A stretch of 64,000 nucleotides of DNA from Halospina sp040196175 (GTDB lineage Bacteria; Pseudomonadota; Gammaproteobacteria; Pseudomonadales; Oleiphilaceae), in assembly GCF_040196175.1 (NCBI RefSeq), contig NZ_JBEFNF010000003.1:1-64000 (forward strand), in the 5' to 3' direction. A program made the translations under genes and the position numbers. Below, one piece after another: positions 33,482 through 42,218 of this stretch; within the stretch, counting starts at the first letter, position 1, and each line of letters begins with the position of its first letter. The notes beneath the pieces are model-generated. The model was not told the DNA's origin. It made no database searches and saw nothing but the letters and a program-made list of their open reading frames with translations.

Positions 33482-34462
33482 TTAATCCGGCTCCACAGCC
33501 CGCAGGTGGCGATGCACCGCCCACCAGGCCCCGAGCCACCCCAGAACAAGGGCACTACCAAGCAGTAGAACCACTTCATCAGGCCCAGGTCTCTGGAGTT
33601 TGAAACCACTGTTGTAGAGTTCAGCCAAGCGGCCAACCGGACCGCTCAACCACCAGAATGCCACTTCTACCAGCCACCACGCCAGCACGCCACCCAGGGC
33701 TCCGTACCAAACGCCAGTGTAGAGAAAGGGCCGACGAACAAAACTGTCAGTGCCGCCCACAAGGCGCGCTACGATGATTTCGCGCCGACGGCTCTCTATG
33801 GCAAGCCGTACCGTGTTGGAAATAACCAGCACCACCCCCGCCACCAGCAGCAGCGACAGTACCTGAGTGGCCCGTCCCAGCACGTCGGCCATGGCGTTAA
33901 GACGCTGCAACCAGGCCAGGTCAAGCTTCACCTGATCCACACCTGTTGCCTGGCGCAGCCGCTCTGCCAAATCCTCCAGAGCTGCGGCTTCCCGATAGGA
34001 CCGATCCGGTGTCAGAACCAGCGTATGAGGCAGCGGGTTATCCTCTAGAAAGCCCAGAGTTCCGCTGAGCGTTTCATTCGAGCGCATGGTTTCCATGGCC
34101 TCATCCCGGGAGATAACCGTGACGTCGCCCACCGCGGCGTTCCCGCTCCAGCGTCCAGCCAGCTCCGCAGCCCGTTCCATACCAGTCTCTGGCGTTAAAT
34201 AGACACTCAGGCGCCCGGCCTGCTCCCAGCCGCCACCGATCTGCTGGATGCTGCCCATGATCAGAAAAAGGGCCGTTGGCAGAGCCAGTGCGATCCCCAT
34301 CACCAGGCCTGTCATCAGGCTTGAGAGCGGCGTATTACGGAGACGCTGAGCGCTATCACGGGCGGAACGGCGATGGTGACTGAACCAGCTGTGAAACTGA
34401 TCCCGCAAGGGCGTCCGTGCGCTGCCCGCGCCACGGGAGGTCTGCTGGCGGGGTTCAGCCAT
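33482..34462 (-). CDS. ftsX: FtsX, cell-division ABC transporter-like permease
   Basis: The 326-aa protein starts at ATG 34462 (MAEPRQQ), with GGAG 7 bases ahead and overlap with the ftsE stop. It has a basic N-terminal cytoplasmic part, a membrane helix (MTGLVMGIALALPTALFLI), a periplasmic loop, then three more helices (VLSLLLVAGVVLVISN and two near the end). With FtsE it couples ATP hydrolysis to activation of periplasmic amidases at the septum. Confidence 0.95.
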   Translation of the reverse strand: MAEPRQQTSRGAGSARTPLRDQFHSWFSHHRRSARDSAQRLRNTPLSSLMTGLVMGIALALPTALFLIMGSIQQIGGGWEQAGRLSVYLTPETGMERAAELAGRWSGNAAVGDVTVISRDEAMETMRSNETLSGTLGFLEDNPLPHTLVLTPDRSYREAAALEDLAERLRQATGVDQVKLDLAWLQRLNAMADVLGRATQVLSLLLVAGVVLVISNTVRLAIESRRREIIVARLVGGTDSFVRRPFLYTGVWYGALGGVLAWWLVEVAFWWLSGPVGRLAELYNSGFKLQRPGPDEVVLLLGSALVLGWLGAWWAVHRHLRAVEPD

Positions 34463-35144
34463 GACCGGTCTCCAGCGCCACCGGCAGGCCATCATGGATC
34501 AGCTCCCCCTGGGCCAGCTCCAGAGTCCGCTGCCCCATGGTTTCGATCAGCCCAATGTCGTGGGTTGCAACCAACACGCAGACGCCAACCCGACTGAACT
34601 CCTGGAACAGATCCATGATCTCGGAGGACAGCGTCGGGTCCAGGTTCCCGGTGGGCTCATCCGCCAACAGCAGCGGCGGCTTGTTCACCACTGCGCGGGC
34701 GATGCCCACCCGCTGCTGCTCCCCACCGGACAGACTGATGGGATTAAGCTGCTCTTTTTTCAGCAGACCGACTTTATCCAGCGCTGCTCTTACCCGGCGC
34801 CCAGTTTCGCTCGGCGCCACCCCGGTAACTTCCAGCGGCATGGCGACATTATCAAATACGGTACGATCAAACAGCAGCTGGTGATTCTGGAACACAACGC
34901 CGACATGACGACGGAGATAGGGAATGCGCCGACGCGGGGTCTTTTCCAGCGCCTGCCCCCCCACCAGCACCTGGCCAGCGGTAGCGCGCTCCATCAACAT
35001 GATGAGCTTGAGGAGGGTACTCTTGCCGGCGCCTGAGTGGCCGGTCAGAAACGCCATGTCACCGCGCCCGAGCGCAAAGCTCACGCCACGCAGGGCTGTG
35101 AACTGTTGCTCGTAGCGCTTGGTTACCTGGCGGAATTCAATCAT
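34455..35144 (-). CDS. ftsE: FtsE, cell-division ATP-binding protein
   Basis: The 229-aa ABC ATPase has Walker A GHSGAGKST, a Q-loop in FQNHQLL, signature LSGGEQQRV and Walker B LLLADEPTGNLD. It starts at ATG 35144 (MIEFRQ), preceded by GAGG; a GTG one codon upstream is possible. It is the ATPase partner of FtsX. The order ftsY-ftsE-ftsX-rpoH is the standard gammaproteobacterial one. Confidence 0.97.
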   Translation of the reverse strand: MIEFRQVTKRYEQQFTALRGVSFALGRGDMAFLTGHSGAGKSTLLKLIMLMERATAGQVLVGGQALEKTPRRRIPYLRRHVGVVFQNHQLLFDRTVFDNVAMPLEVTGVAPSETGRRVRAALDKVGLLKKEQLNPISLSGGEQQRVGIARAVVNKPPLLLADEPTGNLDPTLSSEIMDLFQEFSRVGVCVLVATHDIGLIETMGQRTLELAQGELIHDGLPVALETGHG

Positions 35145-35168
35145 CACGCCTCATCTCTGGGCACCAGA

Positions 35169-36317
35169 TCATTCCCGGCCGTCAAAAAGGGCCTGCACGA
35201 ATTCATCCGCGGCGAAGGGGCGCAGGTCGTCAGCCGTCTCGCCCACGCCAATGTAGCGTATCGGCAGCCCCAACTGGCGTGCAACGGCGAAGATGATGCC
35301 ACCCTTGGCGGTACCATCGAGTTTCGTCAGGGTTACGCCACTCACACCGACCGCCTCCTGGAAAGTCTGGGCCTGACTCAGCGCGTTCTGACCAGTGCCC
35401 GCATCCAGAACCAGCATGACTTCGTGCGGCGCCTCGGGGTCAAGTTTCTTCATCACCCGCACCACCTTGGCCAACTCGTTCATCAGATTGTCCTTGTTCT
35501 GGAGCCGGCCGGCGGTGTCAGCGATGAGAACGTCCGTACCCTTCGCCTGGGCTGATTCCATAGCGTCATAGATAACGGACGCACTGTCGGACCCCGTGTG
35601 CTGGGCCACTACCGGCACGCTATTGCGCTCACCCCAGACCTGAAGCTGTTCCACCGCCGCGGCGCGGAATGTATCACCGGCGGCCAGCATCACGCTCTGG
35701 CCATCATTCTGGAAACGCTTGGCCAGCTTGCCGATGGTCGTGGTCTTGCCAACACCGTTGACGCCAATCATCAGGATCACAAAAGGCTTGTTCTCGGTCT
35801 TTGGCTCCAACGGCGTGGTGCAGGGCTCCAGAATTCCGTGCAGTTCCTCGCGCAGGGCCCGGAACAGCGCATCCGAGTCCCTGAGCTCACTGCGCTCAAG
35901 CTTCGCCGTCAGGCTGTCAATGATCTCGGTGGTCGCCGTCATGCCCACATCGGCAGTCAGTAGCAGGTTTTCAATCTCCTCCAGCAGGTCCCGGTCAATC
36001 TGCTTGTTGGCTGCAAACAGATTCGCCAGACCATCCGCCAGCTGCTCCCTCGTGCGCCCCAGGCCCTCGCGCATGCGCTGAAAAAAACTGACCGGCTCCT
36101 CGGTCTCCGGTTCCGGTTCCGGGATCGGTTGCGGTTCCGGTTTGGCGGGAGTCTGCTCAGCGGACGCCTCCGCCTCCGGCGCTGATGCCGGTTCCCGATG
36201 CTGGCGCTCGGGCGGTTGCGGTGGCTTCGGAATTTGCTGCCGGCCCCGGATCAGGTCCACTACAAACCAGGCGACAAGAAGTACAAGGAGGGCGTTGAAA
36301 ATCAATTCTGCATTCAT
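35169..36317 (-). CDS. ftsY: FtsY, signal recognition particle receptor
   Basis: The 382-aa protein starts at ATG 36317 (MNAELIFN), with AGGA 9 bases ahead. The C-terminal NG domain has G1 GVNGVGKTTTIGKLA, DTFRAAAVEQL, DTAGRLQNKDNLM and TKLDGTAKGG. The N-terminal part is acidic and proline-rich (PEPEPETEEP) but begins with a hydrophobic stretch, LIFNALLVLLVAWFVVDLI (5-23), that looks like a membrane anchor. E. coli FtsY lacks this. FtsY docks SRP-ribosome complexes at the inner membrane. Confidence 0.95.
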   Translation of the reverse strand: MNAELIFNALLVLLVAWFVVDLIRGRQQIPKPPQPPERQHREPASAPEAEASAEQTPAKPEPQPIPEPEPETEEPVSFFQRMREGLGRTREQLADGLANLFAANKQIDRDLLEEIENLLLTADVGMTATTEIIDSLTAKLERSELRDSDALFRALREELHGILEPCTTPLEPKTENKPFVILMIGVNGVGKTTTIGKLAKRFQNDGQSVMLAAGDTFRAAAVEQLQVWGERNSVPVVAQHTGSDSASVIYDAMESAQAKGTDVLIADTAGRLQNKDNLMNELAKVVRVMKKLDPEAPHEVMLVLDAGTGQNALSQAQTFQEAVGVSGVTLTKLDGTAKGGIIFAVARQLGLPIRYIGVGETADDLRPFAADEFVQALFDGRE

Positions 36318-36441
36318 GGCGATCAATCCTGCCCATATATCGTCGGTGCCATTGGCCGACCATCGGGGAAACTGGCCGGGCGCGGTCAAGGCACGTTATT
36401 CTACCCGCCCTCAGCAGGGCCGTCCAAAAAGCGAAAACAGC

Positions 36442-37032
36442 ATGGCATCACACAGCCAGCGCCGAAACCGGCGCAATGAGCAGGGCCAAGTCCGCCTGAT
36501 CGGCGGTGACTGGCGCCGCCGGACACTGTCCTTCCCGGTCGTGGACGGTGTGCGCCCCACACCGGACCGGGTGCGTGAAACCCTGTTCAACTGGGTGATG
36601 CCCTTCCTTGCGGGCAGCCACTGTCTGGATCTGTTCTCTGGTAGCGGGGCCCTGGGGCTGGAGGCACTGTCGCGCGGGGCCGCGAGCGTCACTTTTGTGG
36701 AGCACAGCCCCCGACTGGCCAGCGCTCTGTCGCAGAACCTTAGCACGCTCAACACGCGTAGCGGTTATGTGGTTAACCAGGACGTTCTGAAATGGCTCCG
36801 GGCACCAGAGTTCCAAGAATCGGTCCGGATCGTGCTCATGGACCCGCCCTTCCGCGCGGACCTGATCGATCCCGTCTGCAGCACACTGGCCGCGTCCGGA
36901 CTGCTCGCGGATAACGCCCGCATCTACATCGAGCACGAAAGTGAGCATGCCCCCTCGGTGCCACCGGAATGGGCACTGGTCCGGCGCAAGCAGGCCGGCC
37001 AGGTCGCCTACAGTCTTTTCGAGGTCACCTGA
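36442..37032 (+). CDS. rsmD: RsmD, 16S rRNA (guanine-N2)-methyltransferase
   Basis: The 196-aa protein starts at ATG 36442 (MASHSQRR); upstream in-frame codons run into ftsY antisense and are not used. The motifs are RLIGGDWRRRTL, VRPTPDRVRETLFNW, the SAM-binding DLFSGSGALGLEALSRGA and the catalytic LMDPPFR (family D-P-P-Y/F). It methylates G966 of 16S rRNA. The gene is divergent from ftsY, as in E. coli and Pseudomonas. Confidence 0.95.
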   Translation: MASHSQRRNRRNEQGQVRLIGGDWRRRTLSFPVVDGVRPTPDRVRETLFNWVMPFLAGSHCLDLFSGSGALGLEALSRGAASVTFVEHSPRLASALSQNLSTLNTRSGYVVNQDVLKWLRAPEFQESVRIVLMDPPFRADLIDPVCSTLAASGLLADNARIYIEHESEHAPSVPPEWALVRRKQAGQVAYSLFEVT

Positions 37033-37037
37033 ACCCT

Positions 37038-37847
37038 ATGCCGGAACTGCCCGAAGTCGAAACCACGCGGCGCGGTATCGCCGCCTGGCTGGAAGGCGTG
37101 ACACCCTCTGAGGTACGGATTCACAACCCGTCCCTGCGTTGGCCCATCCCTCCGGAACTGCCCCAGCGTCTGATCGGAAGGCCCATAACCAACGTGGGCC
37201 GCCGTGCCAAGTACCTGTTGCTGCATAACGAGCGCGGCACCGCTCTGGTGCACCTGGGCATGTCCGGCAGCCTGCGGCTGAGCCAGCCGGACGAAGCCCG
37301 CCGTACTCACGACCATGTGGAGATCCCGCTGGCGGAGCGCATTCTACGGTTCAACGACCCACGCCGCTTCGGGGCCTGGCTCTGGAGCACGGACCCGCCA
37401 CAGCATCCATTGCTGGCCCCACTGGGACCGGAACCACTGGGCACGGCTTTTGACGGCGACCACCTGTACCACCGGAGCCGGGGCCGCCGTGCTTCAGTCA
37501 AAGCTTTCATCATGGATGCAAAGATCGTGGTGGGTGTGGGCAATATCTACGCTGCCGAGGCCCTGTTCATGGCCGGCATCCACCCTCAGCGCCCGGCCGG
37601 TCGCGTGGGCCGCACGCGCTACCGACGGTTGGCGGATGCGATACAGCAAGTGCTGATGAATGCCATCGAGCTCGGCGGTACCACTCTGCGTGACTTCACG
37701 GACAGCCAGGGCAACCCCGGCTACTTCCGCCAGTCGCTGGCCGTCTACGGCCGTGAGAGCGAGCCCTGCCACCGCTGCGGCCAGCCGCTGCGCCACCGTG
37801 TCATCGGGCAGCGCAGTACGGTGTTCTGTGCACGCTGCCAACGCTGA
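37038..37847 (+). CDS. mutM: MutM, formamidopyrimidine-DNA glycosylase
   Basis: The 269-aa protein starts MPELPEVETTRRG, and the processed N-terminus Pro-Glu is the catalytic pair, so ATG 37038 is certain. Other motifs are HLGMSGSLRL, NDPRRFG, VGVGNIYAAEALF and the C-terminal zinc finger CHRCG...CARCQR (C-x2-C, 16 residues, C-x2-C). It removes 8-oxoguanine. It follows rsmD by five bases and is probably cotranscribed. Confidence 0.97.
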   Translation: MPELPEVETTRRGIAAWLEGVTPSEVRIHNPSLRWPIPPELPQRLIGRPITNVGRRAKYLLLHNERGTALVHLGMSGSLRLSQPDEARRTHDHVEIPLAERILRFNDPRRFGAWLWSTDPPQHPLLAPLGPEPLGTAFDGDHLYHRSRGRRASVKAFIMDAKIVVGVGNIYAAEALFMAGIHPQRPAGRVGRTRYRRLADAIQQVLMNAIELGGTTLRDFTDSQGNPGYFRQSLAVYGRESEPCHRCGQPLRHRVIGQRSTVFCARCQR

Positions 37848-37934
37848 GCGCCGGGCGCCTGTGAACATGGGGCTTGAAAAAACGCGTATCTGGGCCATAG
37901 TGGGGTCAAAATCACAACGCTCCGGAGACACCCG

Positions 37935-38267
37935 ATGAAAAAGCTGAGCACACTGGTCACCGTTGCCTCTCTAAGCGCTTTCATGGCGTTTGCCGGTCCG
38001 GCACAGGCCCAGCGCGTCGAGGAACAACCCTCCGCCATGGCCATGGTCGGGGACGCCCTCATTGCGCGTCCGCTGCTGCTCGGCGCTACTGTGGTCGGCA
38101 GCGTCGTTCATACTGTAGCCCTGCCCTTCTCAGCACTGGGCGGCAACGCGGACGAAGTGGGCGAGACGCTGGTGGTCGGCCCGGCCAAGGCGACCTTCGT
38201 ACGCTGTCTTGGTTGCACCGAATCCGGACGCAATAAAGGTGAAGTCATCAACGCGACCGATGATTGA
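37935..38267 (+). CDS. Small exported hypothetical protein
   Basis: The 110-aa protein has a signal peptide ending GPAQA (about residue 25), then SAMAMVGDALIARPLLLGATVVGSVVHTVALPFSALGG-type hydrophobic stretches (about 36-65) and a C-terminal VVGPAKATFVRCLGCTE with a C-x2-C pair. Similar small proteins are common in Pseudomonas-like genomes but lack a known role. Its stop overlaps the yrfG start (ATGATTGA), so the two are coupled. Confidence 0.75.
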   Translation: MKKLSTLVTVASLSAFMAFAGPAQAQRVEEQPSAMAMVGDALIARPLLLGATVVGSVVHTVALPFSALGGNADEVGETLVVGPAKATFVRCLGCTESGRNKGEVINATDD

Positions 38268-38934
38268 CTGGGGACAGATCCAGACCGTCCTTCTGGATAT
38301 GGACGGCACCCTTCTGGACCTGCATTACGACACGCATTTCTGGCTCACCCACCTCCCGGCGCGCTACGCGCAGGCGCGGGGCGTGGACCCGGAAAAGGCC
38401 AGCCAGGAGATCCAGGATACCATCCAGAACCTGAAAGGCTCCCTGGACTGGTACTGCCTGGATTTCTGGAGCGACCGCCTGGGTATGGATGTGAGCGGGC
38501 TCAAGCATGAAGTAGGCGACCGCATCCGCTACCGCACGGGTGCGATGGCTTTCCTGCGCGCTCTCAAAAGTTCTCACTGCCGCACCGTGATCGTCACCAA
38601 TGCGCACGAGGGCGGGTTGGATCTCAAGCGCCAGCGCACCGGTCTTGACCACTGGGTGGACGCTATCCACAGCACCCACAGCTTCGGCCGCCCCAAGGAA
38701 GACCCAGCCTTCTGGCCAGCGCTACATGCCTGTGACTCCTTTGACCCGGCGACAGCGGTTCTTATCGACGACAACCATGCGGCTCTGAATGCCGCCGAGG
38801 GCTTTGGTATCAGGCACCTGCTGAGCATCCACCAGCCCGACAGCCAGCATGAGCCGATCCCGGCGGGCCGCTGGCCGGTTCTGGAGCGATTCGAGACGCT
38901 CCTTCCGATCACACCGCCGCAGCCGGTACAATGA
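38260..38934 (+). CDS. yrfG: YrfG-like HAD nucleotidase (GMP/IMP 5'-nucleotidase)
   Basis: The 224-aa HAD phosphatase starts at ATG 38260 (MIDWGQIQTVLLDMDGTLLDL), with motif I DMDGT, motif II VTNAH, a Lys in GRPKEDPAF and motif IV IDDNHAAL. E. coli YrfG dephosphorylates GMP and IMP. The order yrfG-hslR-hslO is the same as in E. coli, which supports the assignment. Confidence 0.88.
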   Translation: MIDWGQIQTVLLDMDGTLLDLHYDTHFWLTHLPARYAQARGVDPEKASQEIQDTIQNLKGSLDWYCLDFWSDRLGMDVSGLKHEVGDRIRYRTGAMAFLRALKSSHCRTVIVTNAHEGGLDLKRQRTGLDHWVDAIHSTHSFGRPKEDPAFWPALHACDSFDPATAVLIDDNHAALNAAEGFGIRHLLSIHQPDSQHEPIPAGRWPVLERFETLLPITPPQPVQ

Positions 38935-38938
38935 CCAC

Positions 38939-39358
38939 ATGAGCAAAAAGGGCGACCAATCCGACTCCAGCGCCGAACGCGTGCGTCTCGACAAGTGGCT
39001 CTGCGCCGCGCGTTTTTTCAAGACCCGCAACCTGGCCCGCGAGGCTATTGAGGGAGGCAAAGTCCGCTATGAAGGCCAGCGGCCCAAGGCAGGCAAGTTT
39101 GTCATTCAAGGAGCCAGGGTCGAAGTGCATAAAGGCTCTACCACCTTTGAAGTCATCATCGATAGGCTCAGCGATAAGCGCGGCAGCGCGACCCAGGCTG
39201 AAATGCTCTATACCGAGACTGAGGCCAGCAAAGAAAAACGCGAGGAAAACGCCTGGCGGCGACGCATGATGGTTGCCGCTGAGCATCCGCCCGCGCGCCG
39301 ACCAAACAAGAAGCAGCGCCGCGAACTGCAGCGCGTCAAAAATCAGATGTCCCACTAG
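38939..39358 (+). CDS. hslR: HslR (Hsp15), ribosome-associated heat-shock protein
   Basis: The 139-aa protein has an S4 RNA-binding domain (RLDKWLCAARFFKTRNLA) and a basic C-terminus (RRPNKKQRRELQRVK). Hsp15 binds 50S subunits carrying stalled nascent chains and helps rescue them. ATG 38939 lies five bases after the yrfG stop. Family length is about 130. Confidence 0.93.
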   Translation: MSKKGDQSDSSAERVRLDKWLCAARFFKTRNLAREAIEGGKVRYEGQRPKAGKFVIQGARVEVHKGSTTFEVIIDRLSDKRGSATQAEMLYTETEASKEKREENAWRRRMMVAAEHPPARRPNKKQRRELQRVKNQMSH

Positions 39359-39367
39359 CGAGTTCCC

Positions 39368-40216
39368 ATGACTGATACCCTGCAGCGTTTTGTGTTCAAT
39401 GAGGGCGAGGTCCGTGGCGAGCTCGTTCTGATCGAGGATACCCTCACGAGCGCCGTTGAAAAGCGCGACTACCCCGAGCCCGCCCAGCGGCTTCTGGCTG
39501 AAAGCCTGAGTGCGGCAGTGCTGCTGGGCGGTGTGCTCAAGATGGAGGGGCGCATCAGCCTGCAAGCCAAAGGACAGGGCCCGGTTACACTGCTGATGGC
39601 GGACTGCAGCAATGAGCGCGGCGCTCGCGGGCTCATACATACGGATGACAGCATCCAGAGCGGCTCCCTTGGCGAACAACTCGGTCACGGCCAGCTCGTG
39701 ATCACCATAGAGCCAGCACAGGGCCAGCGCTATCAGGGCATTGTCCCGCTGGAATCCGACACCCTTCAGGAGTGCCTCCAGGATTACTTTACCCGCTCGG
39801 AACAGCTCGATACCCTGATCCTGCTTTTCGCCAACACCGAGCGAGCCGGCGGCCTGATGCTGCAGAAAATGCCCGGCTACGAGACCACCGAAGACGATGA
39901 CCTCTGGAACCGGCTGACGCAGCTCGCGCGCACCACCTCCCAGGAAGAACTGCTCTCCGTAGCCCCCGAGACACTGCTCCACCGGCTCTTCCACGAGGAG
40001 TCCCTGAGCCTCTATCCGGCCGAGCCAGTGTTCTTCCATTGCCATTGCACCCGCGAGCGCACGGCCAACGCGCTGGAAACCCTGGGTGCCAAGGAATGCT
40101 ACGACCTGCTGGCGGAACAGGGCGAGATCAGTGTGGACTGCCAGTTCTGCAACCAGCAGTACCGCTTCGGCCAGGAGGACATCGAAGCCCTGTTCGGGCC
40201 CCATCAACGCCACTGA
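39368..40216 (+). CDS. hslO: HslO (Hsp33), redox-activated chaperone
   Basis: The 282-aa protein has the Hsp33 core (DTLQRFVFNEGEVRGELV, GPVTLLMADCSNERGARG) and the C-terminal redox switch with four zinc-binding cysteines as FHCHCTRER and DCQFCNQQYRF. Oxidation releases zinc and activates the holdase. It completes the yrfG-hslR-hslO unit. In E. coli pckA is close behind, whereas here it lies about 11 kb away. Confidence 0.96.
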   Translation: MTDTLQRFVFNEGEVRGELVLIEDTLTSAVEKRDYPEPAQRLLAESLSAAVLLGGVLKMEGRISLQAKGQGPVTLLMADCSNERGARGLIHTDDSIQSGSLGEQLGHGQLVITIEPAQGQRYQGIVPLESDTLQECLQDYFTRSEQLDTLILLFANTERAGGLMLQKMPGYETTEDDDLWNRLTQLARTTSQEELLSVAPETLLHRLFHEESLSLYPAEPVFFHCHCTRERTANALETLGAKECYDLLAEQGEISVDCQFCNQQYRFGQEDIEALFGPHQRH

Positions 40217-40279
40217 CACTGGCCCGGAGACCGCTCGGCACGCTAGAGTAACGCCCTCACCGAACAGCGGAGGGCACTC

Positions 40280-40936
40280 ATGGAATACTTAGACTGCGTG
40301 GAAAAGACCACCGGTGACAATCCGGAAACCAGCGTCATCTGGCTGCACGGCCTGGGCGCCAGCGGGCATGACTTCGAACCCGTCATCCCGCACCTGGGCC
40401 TGCCGGAAGATGCCAGCGTGCGCTTTATCTTCCCGCACGCCCCGCAGATCCCGGTCACCCTCAATGGCGGCATGGTCATGCCCGCCTGGTACGACATCCG
40501 TTCACTGGATCGCCACAACGATACCGACGAACAGGGCATCCTCGCCTCCGCCGGCCGCACCCGCGACCTGATCCACCGTGAAATGGACCGCGGCGTACCC
40601 AGTAACCGCATCGTCATCGCCGGCTTCTCCCAGGGCGGCGCCGTGGCCTACCACACCGCCCTCACCTTTGAGCAGCCCCTGGCCGGGCTCATGGTACTTT
40701 CCGGCTACTTCGCCAGCATCAACCTGACCACGCCCGCAGAAGCCAACAATCAGCTGCCCGTCTTCGTCGCCCACGGCACAAACGATGCCATGCTGCCCGA
40801 ATTCCTGGGCCAGGAAGCAGTACAACACCTGCGCAAGCTCGGCTACGAGCCGGAATACCGCACCTACCCCATGGAGCACGAAGTATGCCTGGAAGAGATC
40901 CAGGCCATCGGCGCCTGGCTGCGATCGCTGATCTGA
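40280..40936 (+). CDS. Carboxylesterase / phospholipase-type alpha/beta hydrolase
   Basis: The 218-aa protein has WLHGLGASGHDF near the N-terminus, nucleophile Ser117 in AGFSQGGAVA, Asp169 in AHGTNDAMLP and His200 in PMEHEV. It has the length and motifs of the carboxylesterase II (EstB) and acyl-protein thioesterase family, which hydrolyses short-chain esters. There is no signal peptide, so it is cytoplasmic. A GGAGGG site precedes ATG 40280. Confidence 0.9.
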   Translation: MEYLDCVEKTTGDNPETSVIWLHGLGASGHDFEPVIPHLGLPEDASVRFIFPHAPQIPVTLNGGMVMPAWYDIRSLDRHNDTDEQGILASAGRTRDLIHREMDRGVPSNRIVIAGFSQGGAVAYHTALTFEQPLAGLMVLSGYFASINLTTPAEANNQLPVFVAHGTNDAMLPEFLGQEAVQHLRKLGYEPEYRTYPMEHEVCLEEIQAIGAWLRSLI

Positions 40937-41090
40937 GCGGCAAGCTTCCGCTATGGATTGCGGAAATGCAGATCCCGGTGCCCTCCACCGCGTCTGAATT
41001 CAGGCATGGTCTTTTTCTTGCCGCCTGCGCTCACCAGCCGCAGAATGGACACCAACACCAGCCACTTTTCCTACAACAGGGACCTGTTCC

Positions 41091-42218
41091 ATGACTCAGC
41101 CACGTGCCTACCTCAGGCGTTACCTCTGGATCCCAGCCATCGCCCTGTTGATGAGCGGTTGTAACGGGGATCCCGGCAAGAGCTCCGAAACCGCTAAAGA
41201 CCAGCCCTTGCGGCCCGCGCGGATGATGACGCTTGAAACGCCCACCGGCCTGGCCTCGCGCCGGTTCAGCGGGCGTATGGAACCCGCCGAGACCACCACC
41301 CTGAGTTTCCGGGTGCCTGGCAAGATCGAAACACTCAACGCGGACGTGGGTGATGAGGTTACCGAGGGCGAGGTGCTGGGGAAACTGGACCAGCGGGATT
41401 TCCGCCTCAAGGTGAACGAAACCGAGAGCAAGCTGGAATCCATCCAGGCCACCCTGAACGAAGCGCGCAAGAACTGGGAGCGGGGCAAAAAACTGGTGGA
41501 CTCCGATGCCATCAGCGACGCCAGGTTCGACCGCCTCGAAAGCGCCTATGAGCAGGCCCGCGCCAAGCGCAACGCCACCCGTGAAGCCCTTGAAACAGCC
41601 CGCTCAGCACTTGATGACACCGTTCTTGAGGCACCTTTTGATGGCGTAATCAACCGCCGCATGGCGGAGCCGTTCGAGCAGGTCAGCCCGCAACGCCCGG
41701 TGTTCTCGATCGACAACATCGAAACCGTGGAAGTCGAGGTCAGCATTCCGGAACGGCTGATGCAGTTCCGCGACCGTCTTGAGGACGTGCACGTTTACAT
41801 GCCAGTTCTGGATAACCGGCGCCTCGATGCACGAGTGGACAATGTCCGCCTTGATGTCTCACCAGCCACCCAGGCGTACCCGGTGCGGGTTGCGGTAGAC
41901 AACCCTGAGCGAGAGCTCCTCCCAGGGATGACCGCTGAAGTCTCCTTCAAGGCCAGTCTCAGGGATACCTCCTGGGATGACAGCTTCCTGGTCCCGGTGG
42001 AAGCCATTTTCCAAAAACAGGACCAGCCCCATGTCTGGGTCTGGAACCCGGACTCCGGGCAGGTCGCGTCACGCCCGGTCACCACCGAGTCACTGGAAAC
42101 CGACAGCGTCCGGATCACCGGTGAGATTGAATCCGGTGAGCAGATCGTGGTGGCCGGCGCCCAACACCTGAAGGAAGGCCAGAAGGTCAAGCGGCTTGAG
42201 GGCGGGGTGGTTCAGTGA
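41091..42218 (+). CDS. RND efflux periplasmic adaptor (membrane fusion) lipoprotein
   Basis: The 375-aa protein has a signal peptide with lipobox LMSGC (Cys24). The lipoyl, helical hairpin and beta-barrel order of MFP proteins follows: FRVPGKIETLNADVGDEV, a coiled region about 100-170, then VLEAPFDGVINR (as DTVLEAPFDGV) and LLPGMTAEVSF. It links the inner-membrane pump to an outer-membrane channel. Its stop overlaps the pump start. No outer-membrane factor gene is nearby. Confidence 0.93.
   Translation: MTQPRAYLRRYLWIPAIALLMSGCNGDPGKSSETAKDQPLRPARMMTLETPTGLASRRFSGRMEPAETTTLSFRVPGKIETLNADVGDEVTEGEVLGKLDQRDFRLKVNETESKLESIQATLNEARKNWERGKKLVDSDAISDARFDRLESAYEQARAKRNATREALETARSALDDTVLEAPFDGVINRRMAEPFEQVSPQRPVFSIDNIETVEVEVSIPERLMQFRDRLEDVHVYMPVLDNRRLDARVDNVRLDVSPATQAYPVRVAVDNPERELLPGMTAEVSFKASLRDTSWDDSFLVPVEAIFQKQDQPHVWVWNPDSGQVASRPVTTESLETDSVRITGEIESGEQIVVAGAQHLKEGQKVKRLEGGVVQ

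Noticed and set aside
38909..40219. A 436-codon minus-strand open frame
   Set aside because: It is antisense to hslR and hslO, both with clear family motifs.
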